Assembly: GCF_003324185.1 (NCBI RefSeq)
Contig: NZ_PXUP01000006.1
Span: 62,001 to 126,000 of the forward strand
From: Faecalibacterium prausnitzii
GTDB lineage: Bacteria; Bacillota; Clostridia; Oscillospirales; Ruminococcaceae
DNA length: 64,000 nucleotides
Direction of reading: 5' to 3'
In this document: one piece after another, positions 23,540 to 30,324 of the stretch
How positions within the stretch are numbered: the first letter of the stretch is position 1
How the letters are laid out: each line of letters starts with the position of its first letter
The notes under the pieces: model-generated
What the model was told of the DNA's origin: nothing
Database searches by the model: none
Seen by the model: the letters and a program-made list of their open reading frames with translations, nothing else
Position numbers and translations under genes: made by a program

Positions 23540-25465
23540 ATGGAAAACGTAATTCTGCAGCCCATCGAGGTGGGCGGACAGACCTTTAAAAACCGCATCA
23601 TGTTCCCCCCGCTGACCACCGGCTACGAGAAAAACGGCATGATCAGCGAGCAGGACATGGGCTTCTACACCCGTCTGGCAAAGGGCGGCGTGGGCTACAT
23701 CGTTATGGGCGATGTGGCACCCATCAACAGCTTTTCTCCCACCCCCAAGCTGTTTGATGACAGCCAGATCCCTGCCTTCAAGGCACTGGCTGACAGCGTA
23801 CACGCCTACGGCACAAAGCTGGGCGTCCAGCTCTTCCACCCGGAGTACGATGTGGACGCCATCAACAGCCTGTTTATGCAGAAGAAGTTTGACGAGATGC
23901 GTCAGCGCCTGCACCACGACATGATGTTCTTTACCGATGAGGCCAGCGAGGAGATGCTGATGTCCATCATCGATAAAATGTGCGCCTGCGCAGTGCGTGC
24001 CCAGAAGGCCGGTGTGGACGTCATCCAGATCCACGGCGACCGCCTGAATGGCTGCCTGTGCTCCACCCGCATGAACCACCGCACCGATAAGTTCGGCGGC
24101 AGTCTGGAGAACCGCGTCCGCTTTGCCCGCATGCTGACCCGCGCCATCCGCAAGGCTGTGCCGGATATGGTCATCGACTACAAGCTGTCCATCGTCACCC
24201 CGCAGCGCGGCAAGGGCGGCATTGACGAAGCCGACGCCGTGCAGTTTGCCCAGTGGCTGGTAGAGGACGGCGTGGATATGTTCCACGTTGCCCAGGCCAA
24301 CCACACCGGCAACATGGCCGACACCATTCCTCCCATGGGCGTACAGCCCTACGGCTTCTTTGTCAAGATCGCCGGGGACATCAAAAAAGCCGTCAATGTG
24401 CCGGTCAGCGCCGTGGGTCGTATCGTGGACGCCGACATGGCTGCGCGTGTCATCGAGAGCGGCATGGCCGACATAGTTGCCATGGGTCGCCCGCTGCTGG
24501 CAGACCCCGACTGGGGCACCAAGATCGCTGCCGGGAAGGCCTGCGATATCCGCCGCTGCATCAGCTGCAACAAGGGCTGCACCGATGCCATCCAGAACCG
24601 TCAGTTCCTCTCCTGCGTGCTGAACGCGGAAAATGGCTACGAGAACACCCGCAGCATCCAGCCCGCAGCACAGAAAAAGAAGATTGCCGTCCTCGGCGGC
24701 GGCCCTGCCGGTCTGGAAGCCGCCCGTGTGGCAGCGCTGCGCGGCCATGACGTGACCCTGTTTGAAAAGACCACCACTCTGGGCGGTCAGCTGAACATTG
24801 CCTGCGTGCCTCCCCGCAAGGAGGAGATGCGCCGTGCCGCACAGGACCTGATCCACGCTGTCTGCAACGCCGGTGTGCACCTGTGCATGGGTCAGACCCG
24901 CACCGCAGAGCAGCTGAAGGACGCCGGTTTCGAGGCCGTCATCAACGCTGTGGGCGCACACAGTGCCGCACCCCGCATTCCCGGCATCGACAGCGTGAAT
25001 GTTGCCGACGCTTGGAAGGTGCTGGCCGGTGAGCAGCAGGTGTACGGCACGGTTGCCGTCATCGGCGGCGGCATGGTAGGCTGCGAGACCGCAGAGTATC
25101 TGGCTGCCCGCGGCTGCAAGGTGTCCGTTATCGAAATGATGGACAAGATCGCCGCAGGCGAGAGCAGCACCATTCTGCCCACCCTGCTGGAAAACTACAA
25201 GACCTACGGCGTGGAGCAGTACCCCAGCCACAAGGTCAAGGAGTTCCGCATGGACGCCGTCGTCTGCGAGAACAAGGACGGCGCAGAGGTGACCATCCCC
25301 TGCGATTACATCGTGCTGGCCATGGGCGCACGCTCCAACGCATTTGACGCTGCTGCGCTGGAAGCTGCCGGTATCCCGGTGTATTCCATCGGCGATGCCG
25401 CCGGCAAGGCTGCGGATATCTCCAACGCCATCCGCACCGGCTACGATACCGCCTGCCAGCTGTAA
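23540..25465 (+). CDS. Old-yellow-enzyme family NAD(P)H-dependent ene-reductase (FMN, 4Fe-4S, FAD)
   Basis: A 641-residue enzyme of the 2,4-dienoyl-CoA reductase / enoate reductase / BaiCD type. The N-terminal FMN barrel (1-350) starts MENVILQPIEVGGQTFKNRI and has STRMNHRTDKFGGSLENRVRF. A four-cysteine cluster, RRCISCNKGC and the later Cys of FLSCVLN (about 335-360), binds 4Fe-4S. The C-terminal part has FAD-binding GGGPAGLEAAR near 387 and NAD-binding VIGGGMVGCETAEYLAARG near 510. Such enzymes reduce activated C=C bonds; with an esterase beside it, hydroxycinnamic acids are a reasonable substrate guess. RBS GGAGG. A terminator follows. Confidence 0.88.
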   Translation: MENVILQPIEVGGQTFKNRIMFPPLTTGYEKNGMISEQDMGFYTRLAKGGVGYIVMGDVAPINSFSPTPKLFDDSQIPAFKALADSVHAYGTKLGVQLFHPEYDVDAINSLFMQKKFDEMRQRLHHDMMFFTDEASEEMLMSIIDKMCACAVRAQKAGVDVIQIHGDRLNGCLCSTRMNHRTDKFGGSLENRVRFARMLTRAIRKAVPDMVIDYKLSIVTPQRGKGGIDEADAVQFAQWLVEDGVDMFHVAQANHTGNMADTIPPMGVQPYGFFVKIAGDIKKAVNVPVSAVGRIVDADMAARVIESGMADIVAMGRPLLADPDWGTKIAAGKACDIRRCISCNKGCTDAIQNRQFLSCVLNAENGYENTRSIQPAAQKKKIAVLGGGPAGLEAARVAALRGHDVTLFEKTTTLGGQLNIACVPPRKEEMRRAAQDLIHAVCNAGVHLCMGQTRTAEQLKDAGFEAVINAVGAHSAAPRIPGIDSVNVADAWKVLAGEQQVYGTVAVIGGGMVGCETAEYLAARGCKVSVIEMMDKIAAGESSTILPTLLENYKTYGVEQYPSHKVKEFRMDAVVCENKDGAEVTIPCDYIVLAMGARSNAFDAAALEAAGIPVYSIGDAAGKAADISNAIRTGYDTACQL

Positions 25466-25487
25466 AACAAAAAATATCGTTCTATTT

Positions 25488-25530
25488 GTGGGTCAGAAAC
25501 GCCTGTGGGCGCTTCTGACCCACTTTTTTT
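25488..25530 (+). terminator. Terminator of the GPH-esterase-reductase operon
   Basis: Stem GTGGGTCAGAAACGCC / GGCGCTTCTGACCCAC (25488-25523) followed by seven Ts. Confidence 0.95.
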
Positions 25531-25737
25531 ACCCTCTCAGGCGCTCCCGCGCCAGCTCCCCCGAAGGGGGTAGCCAAGGTTTAAAGCCCGTTGCTAAAGT
25601 ATTAGGCATCATGAGGAGGCTTTCGGCAGTGCTCTTGGCTCTCCCTTTGAGGAAAGACTTCCACCCGCTCCGGGGGGAAGATGCGCGCAGCGACGAAAGG
25701 GGGAAATCTGGCATCGCGCAGCGATGACTGAGAGGGT
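25531..25737. repeat. MITE-like intergenic element with 10-bp terminal inverted repeats
   Basis: About 207 bp bounded by ACCCTCTCAG (25531-25540) and CTGAGAGGGT (25728-25737). Inside are AGCTCCCCCGAAGGGGGTAG, a TTGGCTCTCCCTTTGAGG stretch and GC-rich hairpins such as GGCATCGCGCAGCGATG. It contains no credible gene and resembles the block at 6062-6230. No target-site duplication is evident. Confidence 0.65.
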
Positions 25738-25945
25738 CATGTTGACTTCCGTGCCGCAGCGCCCCCGCCGCATGACTGTTTCCGCGTGGAAACAAGCGCG
25801 GCAGCTGCCGTTTGCCTCCACGACCCCTCCTGTGAAAATAGCGTTTGTCGCACTCCGCAGAGTGCGACAAACGCGAAATTATAAATAATCTTTCCGCTGA
25901 ATATGCGCAAAGCGAACGCGGAGCGCATTCAAAATCGTCCCACAT
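25738..25945. other. Intergenic remainder with a perfect 15-bp hairpin
   Basis: GCGTTTGTCGCACTC (25841-25855) pairs perfectly with GAGTGCGACAAACGC (25860-25874) around loop CGCA. Neither flank has a T-run, so it is not a typical terminator. I see no gene in this stretch. Confidence 0.5.
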
Positions 25946-25980
25946 AAAAAGGCTGCTGCACAAAACCCTGTGCAGCAGCC
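25946..25980 (-). terminator. Terminator of the exchanger gene
   Basis: Stem GGCTGCTGCACA / TGTGCAGCAGCC (25951-25980) followed on the minus strand by TTTTTATG. Confidence 0.95.
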
Positions 25981-26000
25981 TTAACTATTTAACTTGCGGA

Positions 26001-26960
26001 TCAGATGCTGAACTGCACGGCGCAGAAGGCGGCATAGATGCACAGCAGTGCAATGCCCTGCGGGCGGCTCAGCTTGCCCTTGATCAGAGCGGGCACGGTG
26101 AGCAGCAGCATCACGGCAAACATGACCGGGATATCCATCACCAGCGAAGCGTTCATGCCTGCGATGGTGGAGTTCTGCGGGATGCTGAAGGGTGCCAGCG
26201 TAACGGACACGCCGCTGACCAGCACCAGATTGAACACGTTTGCACCGATGACGTTGCCCAGCGACAGCGCGCCGTGGCCCTTAGCCAGCGAGGTGATGGC
26301 AGTGACCAGCTCCGGCAGCGAGGTGCCCAGTGCCACAAAGGTCAGCGCAATGACCGACTCCGGCACGCCCAGTGCCTGCGCGATGAGGGTGCCGTTGTCC
26401 ACCAGCAGGTCAGCGCCCACAGCAATGAGCACTGCGCCGATGGCCAGCAGCCCCAGCTCCTTGGCAAAGGGGCCTTCCTCAGCCTGCTCCTCCTCTTCCG
26501 GGGCGGGGGTGTTTTTCATAGCCAGCACGTTGCACACGATGTAAGCCACGAACATGGCCAGCAGGATCAGACCTACCGGGCGGGTGAAGGAGCCGGTGGT
26601 GTAGGCCACACCGGCATAGAAAGCGGCAGCCACAAAGAAGAAGGCCACCGGGGTGCGCAGGCTCTTGGGGTCAACCTTGCCCGGGCGCACCGCAATGGTG
26701 ATGGCGGCGATCAGTGCAGAATTGCAGATGACCGAGCCGATGGCGTTGCCGTAGGCGATCTCGCCGTGACCGGTGAGGGCAGAGGTGGTGGACACCATGA
26801 CCTCCGGCAGGGTGGTACCGATAGACACCACCGTGGCACCAATGAGCAGCTCCGGCACATGGAAGCGGCGGGCGATGCCGGTGGCACCGTCCACAAACCA
26901 GTCGCCGCCCTTGATCAGGCACAGCAGACCCACGATAAACAACAGAACAGGGATCAGCAT
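26001..26960 (-). CDS. Sodium/calcium-exchanger family (CaCA) antiporter
   Basis: A 319-residue membrane cation antiporter with two homologous halves of about five helices. The alpha-repeat ion-site motifs are VVSIGTTLPEVMVSTTSALTGHGEIAYGNAIGS near 45 and FVALGTSLPELVTAITSLAKGHGALSLGNVIGANVFN near 208, with the two essential Glu residues present. An acidic loop (PEEEEQAEEGP) joins the halves. The family moves Ca2+, but a riboswitch of the manganese type in its leader suggests that Mn2+ may be the physiological export substrate. RBS AAAGGAGAG. Single gene. Confidence 0.92.
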   Translation of the reverse strand: MLIPVLLFIVGLLCLIKGGDWFVDGATGIARRFHVPELLIGATVVSIGTTLPEVMVSTTSALTGHGEIAYGNAIGSVICNSALIAAITIAVRPGKVDPKSLRTPVAFFFVAAAFYAGVAYTTGSFTRPVGLILLAMFVAYIVCNVLAMKNTPAPEEEEQAEEGPFAKELGLLAIGAVLIAVGADLLVDNGTLIAQALGVPESVIALTFVALGTSLPELVTAITSLAKGHGALSLGNVIGANVFNLVLVSGVSVTLAPFSIPQNSTIAGMNASLVMDIPVMFAVMLLLTVPALIKGKLSRPQGIALLCIYAAFCAVQFSI

Positions 26961-27001
26961 AAAATCTCTCCTTTTTCGAATGGTGTCGGCAGAAGCGCAA
27001 T

Positions 27002-27055
27002 AAAAAAGACCTTTATCACATCCTGCCCGGAACGGGGAAATGTGATAAAAGTCTC
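27002..27055 (-). terminator. Riboswitch expression-platform terminator before the exchanger gene
   Basis: On the minus strand AGACTTTTATCACAT pairs with ATGTGATAAAGGTCT (with wobble), followed by TTTTTTA. The 5' arm includes the CTTTTATC that also closes riboswitch P1. Confidence 0.85.
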
Positions 27056-27148
27056 AAGCATCGGTACTGCATCGGGCATCTCTGCCGGGTCTGTCGCTGC
27101 AGCACAGCGCACTTTTTTACAAAGGTACGCCCCTTACTCCCTTTTATC
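27044..27148 (-). ncRNA. yybP-ykoY (manganese) riboswitch candidate
   Basis: On the minus strand GATAAAAG (27141-27148) pairs perfectly with CTTTTATC (27044-27051) to form P1. Between them are GGGAGTAA, a CCCGGCAGAGATGCCCGATG block and GCTTGAGAC. These elements line up with the leader at 18756-18871 (GGGGAGTAA, CGGCAGCAATGCCCGATG, GCTTGAGAC), so both are members of one RNA class. It lies between promoter 27157-27185 and the exchanger gene. Confidence 0.75.
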
Positions 27149-27156
27149 CAGAGGGT

Positions 27157-27185
27157 ATTATACCTGCTTTGGGACAAAAACGCAA
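27157..27185 (-). promoter_or_regulatory. Promoter of the riboswitch-exchanger transcript
   Basis: TTGCGT (27180-27185), 17-base spacer, perfect TATAAT (27157-27162) on the minus strand. Confidence 0.85.
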
Positions 27186-27199
27186 GGGGAAAATGGAAT

Positions 27200-28507
27200 T
27201 TATTCTGCCTTGGTCACTTTTTTGGCGTTGGGATAAATGCGCTCCATGCGGGCATTGTCGAAATGCTCGTCCAAAAATACCTCCAGCTGCCCGTTGGGCG
27301 CTTCGCCGCTGGTGCGGGCATCGTACCGCGCCAGTGCCAGCGCACTGGTGAGCATATTCACCGCCATAAACACCGCCAGCACCGCCGTCATCCACGGGCG
27401 GATATGGCTGCGCACCTTTTTCATCAGCCTGAGCACCAGTGGGTAGCCGTAGCGCATCCACAGCACCGCCGCAATGCCCCAGAAAAAGCAGTACAGCAGG
27501 TTGATGCGCCCGCCCAGATTGAACTTGAACTTGCTGTAATCCCAGAACACCGTGCCGAACAGCAGCTCGGTGACAGCGCTGCACACATACTCGTACACGC
27601 CGCCCAGCACCGTGCCGAAGGCGAAGAGATAGCGGTCGCTTTTATCCTGATTTTGCCGCAGCAGCACGGTAGCCATGGCCAGCGCCAGACCCCACACCAC
27701 GCTGAAGGGCCCCCACACCAAGCTGGAACGGCTCATCCACACCCCGGCGGTCAGGCGGCAGAACACCGTCTCCACCATATCACCCAGAAACGCCCCGATG
27801 ACGAACAGCCACAGCAGGTCTGCCGCGCTGAGGAAGTCGATCTCCCCTTTCTGCACCGCCGTGGGCTGCTGCCGGGCGGCTTCCGGGTAGGCGCGCTGGA
27901 TGCGCTTTTCCACATACACGGCAATGCGGCGGCGCAAGGTATCGGAGCGCGCTTCCAGTTTCTGGTTCAGCTGTTCCAGCACCGGGTGCTGCGCCGCATA
28001 TCGTCCCACCAGCACCGCCGAGCCCAGCTGATCCAGCGCCGCAATGCCAAGCGCGACCCATACCAGCGGATGCAGCAGCCAGTCCGGCACAAGAGCACAC
28101 AGCCGCAGCAGCAGCCCGTTGCCCCACAGCACAGTCACCATGCCCAGCGCACCCCACAGTACCGAATACTGCAGGCAGACGTAGCCGTTCAGGTTGAACT
28201 TTTTATCAGAATAGTCCCACCATTTGCGGTTGTGCAGCCGCTCCAAAAGCTTTGCCGTGAGCCACTCCACCACGGTAGCCGTGAGCATACAGGCCACAAA
28301 CAGCGCCACGGGCTTTGTACGCATATCTGCAAAGCCTACTGCCATCAGGATGGCCGTGGTGCCGTAGACAAAGCAGAACGGCCCCGCCGCCATACCACGG
28401 TTTGCAAACCGCTTACCCCGGAAGGTAGCCACCACGGTCTCCCCTACCCACCCAAGGAAGGAATAGACCAGATACAGCACACCCAGTGTGTAGAAGTTCA
28501 GTGTCAT
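27200..28507 (-). CDS. Membrane protein with two CmpB-type (putative ABC permease) domains
   Basis: A 435-residue membrane protein with about ten hydrophobic segments. Two halves repeat the same pattern: FLGWVGETVVATFRGKRFANRG...GPFCFVYG...WWDYSDKKFNLNGYVCLQYSVLWG (about 17-130) and FLGDMVETVFCRLTAGVW...GPFSVVWG...FWDYSKFKFNLGGRINLLYCFFWG (about 225-360). This is the family annotated as putative ABC transporter permease (PF06541, CmpB), but no ATPase gene is adjacent and the function is not established. A charged segment rich in Arg and Glu links the halves. It has its own promoter. Confidence 0.75.
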   Translation of the reverse strand: MTLNFYTLGVLYLVYSFLGWVGETVVATFRGKRFANRGMAAGPFCFVYGTTAILMAVGFADMRTKPVALFVACMLTATVVEWLTAKLLERLHNRKWWDYSDKKFNLNGYVCLQYSVLWGALGMVTVLWGNGLLLRLCALVPDWLLHPLVWVALGIAALDQLGSAVLVGRYAAQHPVLEQLNQKLEARSDTLRRRIAVYVEKRIQRAYPEAARQQPTAVQKGEIDFLSAADLLWLFVIGAFLGDMVETVFCRLTAGVWMSRSSLVWGPFSVVWGLALAMATVLLRQNQDKSDRYLFAFGTVLGGVYEYVCSAVTELLFGTVFWDYSKFKFNLGGRINLLYCFFWGIAAVLWMRYGYPLVLRLMKKVRSHIRPWMTAVLAVFMAVNMLTSALALARYDARTSGEAPNGQLEVFLDEHFDNARMERIYPNAKKVTKAE

Positions 28508-28540
28508 CGCGCTTTCCTCGCCTTCAAATTTTATGCTCTG

Positions 28541-28569
28541 ATTGTACTCGCTTGCGCCGGTTTATACAA
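28541..28569 (-). promoter_or_regulatory. Promoter of the CmpB-like gene
   Basis: TTGTAT (28564-28569), 17-base spacer, TACAAT (28541-28546) on the minus strand. Confidence 0.8.
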
Positions 28570-28632
28570 GGGGGTGGTGGAAAATGTTACAATTGGCGTG
28601 GGATTTCCTTTTACAAACGCATCCTTCCCAGC

Positions 28633-28668
28633 AAAAAGAGCCGCTGCACAAGCACGGTGCAGCGGCTC
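28633..28668 (-). terminator. Terminator of fucO
   Basis: Stem GAGCCGCTGCAC / GTGCAGCGGCTC (28638-28668) followed on the minus strand by TTTTTGC. Confidence 0.95.
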
Positions 28669-28689
28669 TCGGAGTTCTTATTTTACAGC

Positions 28690-29838
28690 TTACAGCTGGC
28701 TCTTATACAGCTCCACGATCTCCTCCACGCTGGTGTCGCGGGGGTTGCCGGGACGGCAGGCGTCTGCAAAAGCGGACTCGGCGAGGAACTGGATGTCCTC
28801 TTCCTTCAGGATGCCGTGCAGATTTGCGGGGATGCCCACGTCTGCGCTCAGCTGCTTGACGGCGGCGATGGTAGCATCAGCGGCCTCCACATCGTTCATC
28901 TCGTCGATGCCCATAACGCCCATAGCCTTGCCCACAGCGCGGTAACGCTCGCCGGCAACGCTCTTGTTGTACTCCAGACCAACGGGCAGCAGGATAGCGC
29001 AGGCCACGCCATGGGGAGTGTCATACAGAGCGGACAGGCCGTGTGCCATGGAGTGCACAATGCCCAGACCCACGTTGGAGAAGCCCATACCGGCAATGTA
29101 CTGGCCCAGAGCCATGCCCTCGCGGCCCTCCGGGGTGTTCTGCACAGCGCCGCGCAGGCTCTGGCTGATCAGCTTGATGGCTTCCAGATGGAACATATCA
29201 GAGATGACGCAGTGACCCTTGGTGATGTAGCCCTCAATGGCATGGGTCAGCGCGTCCATACCGGTGGCGGCAGTCAGACCCTTGGGCATGGAGGACATCA
29301 TGTCGGGGTCGACCACAGCGATCTCGGGGATATCGTTGGTGTCCACGCAGACGAACTTGCGCTTCTTCTCCACGTCGGTGATGACGTAGTTGATGGTGAC
29401 CTCGGCAGCAGTACCGGCGGTGGTGGGCACTGCAATGGTGAACACTGCGTGCTTCTTGGTGGGAGCAACGCCTTCCAAAGAGCGGACGTCCGCAAACTCG
29501 GGGTTATTGATGATGATGCCGATGGCCTTTGCGGTATCCATGGAGGAGCCGCCGCCGATGGTCACGATGCAGTCAGCCTCGGCAGCCTTGAAGGCAGCCA
29601 CGCCGTCCTGCACGTTAGCGATGGTGGGGTTGGGCTTGATCTCGCTGTAAACAGCGTAGGCAAAGTTTGCGGCATCCAGCAGGTCGGTGACCTTTTGGGT
29701 GACGCCGAACTTGATCAGGTCGGGGTCGGAGCAGACGAAAGCCTTCTTGTAGCCACGGGCGGTCAGCTCGGGAACGATGTTCTCGATAGCACCGTGGCCG
29801 TGGTAGGAGATGGTATTCAGAACAATGCGGTCAGCCAT
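28690..29838 (-). CDS. fucO: Lactaldehyde reductase (iron-containing alcohol dehydrogenase)
   Basis: Reduces L-lactaldehyde from rhamnose or fucose breakdown to 1,2-propanediol with NADH. The 382-residue protein is very close to FucO as I remember it: VTIGGGSSMDTAKAIGIIINNPEFADVRSLEG near 92, PTTAGTAAEVTINYVITD near 140, and the iron-binding Asp and His residues in DMMSSMPKGL, GMDALTHAIEGY and HSMAHGLSALYDTPHG. The start at 29838 follows TTTGGAGG. It is a single gene with promoter and terminator, about 10 kb from the rhamnose genes. Other short-chain alcohols are possible substrates. Confidence 0.88.
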   Translation of the reverse strand: MADRIVLNTISYHGHGAIENIVPELTARGYKKAFVCSDPDLIKFGVTQKVTDLLDAANFAYAVYSEIKPNPTIANVQDGVAAFKAAEADCIVTIGGGSSMDTAKAIGIIINNPEFADVRSLEGVAPTKKHAVFTIAVPTTAGTAAEVTINYVITDVEKKRKFVCVDTNDIPEIAVVDPDMMSSMPKGLTAATGMDALTHAIEGYITKGHCVISDMFHLEAIKLISQSLRGAVQNTPEGREGMALGQYIAGMGFSNVGLGIVHSMAHGLSALYDTPHGVACAILLPVGLEYNKSVAGERYRAVGKAMGVMGIDEMNDVEAADATIAAVKQLSADVGIPANLHGILKEEDIQFLAESAFADACRPGNPRDTSVEEIVELYKSQL

Positions 29839-29897
29839 AATACAAATCCTCCAAATCTGTTTGCAGCCGCCCTTCCGGCGGCGTTCCTCTACGTTTC

Positions 29898-29926
29898 AGC
29901 ATAGCACATCGTCAAAAAATTTGCAA
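29898..29926 (-). promoter_or_regulatory. Promoter of fucO
   Basis: TTGCAA (29921-29926), 17-base spacer, TATGCT (29898-29903) on the minus strand. Confidence 0.75.
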
Positions 29927-30029
29927 TGTAAAATTGTTTAAATTTGTAGTATATTTTTATACTTGTGTATTATTTTCTGTCATTTTTGTCTGTTTTCCGG
30001 CATTATTATCCCCTGCAAAAAAACAATCC

Positions 30030-30058
30030 TTGCCAAATGGCCGTGCCTGTGTTATACT
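30030..30058 (+). promoter_or_regulatory. Promoter of tRNA-Thr
   Basis: TTGCCA (30030-30035), 17-base spacer, TATACT (30053-30058), ending 15 bases before the tRNA. Confidence 0.8.
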
Positions 30059-30073
30059 ATCTTAGTAACCTTT

Positions 30074-30148
30074 GCTGGTGTGGCGCAATGGCAGCGCAAC
30101 TGATTTGTAATCAGTGGGTTGCAGGTTCAACTCCTGTCACCAGCTCCA
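30074..30148 (+). tRNA. tRNA-Thr (anticodon TGT)
   Basis: Acceptor stem GCTGGTG / CACCAGC, anticodon arm ACTGA-TTTGTAA-TCAGT with anticodon TGT, T-loop GTTCAACTC in the expected place, and an encoded CCA end (30146-30148). It has its own promoter and a terminator 5 bases downstream. Confidence 0.95.
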
Positions 30149-30152
30149 TACA

Positions 30153-30189
30153 AAATCCCTGGATCCATTTGGATCCGGGGATTTTTTTG
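30153..30189 (+). terminator. Terminator of tRNA-Thr
   Basis: Stem AAATCCCTGGATCC / GGATCCGGGGATTT (30153-30166, 30171-30184) followed by TTTTT. Confidence 0.9.
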
Positions 30190-30262
30190 TGCCGAACGCA
30201 GGCTCCTTCCTGCGCAAAGAACGACTTTCTTCGTAAAATTTGTGCAAGATGTCGCAAAAATA

Positions 30263-30290
30263 TTGTCTTCGTAAAAAAAAGCAGTATAAT
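30263..30290 (+). promoter_or_regulatory. Promoter of the ABC transporter pair
   Basis: TTGTCT (30263-30268), 16-base spacer, perfect TATAAT (30285-30290). Confidence 0.75.
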
Positions 30291-30324
30291 ACAAGCAACA
30301 ACAACTAACAGGAGGGAAAATGGA

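Noticed and set aside
22763-25231. 822-codon minus-strand frame
   Set aside because: Antisense to the esterase and ene-reductase genes, both of which have intact catalytic motifs. The frame would run across their junction.
25529-25963. 144-codon minus-strand frame in the gap before the exchanger gene
   Set aside because: It lies in the MITE-like repeat and a perfect hairpin; Arg/Ser-rich with no ribosome binding site.
29965-30324. Longer N-terminus for the ABC permease gene
   Set aside because: The frame stays open through the tRNA-Thr gene and its terminator; the ribosome binding site and promoter place the start at 30325.
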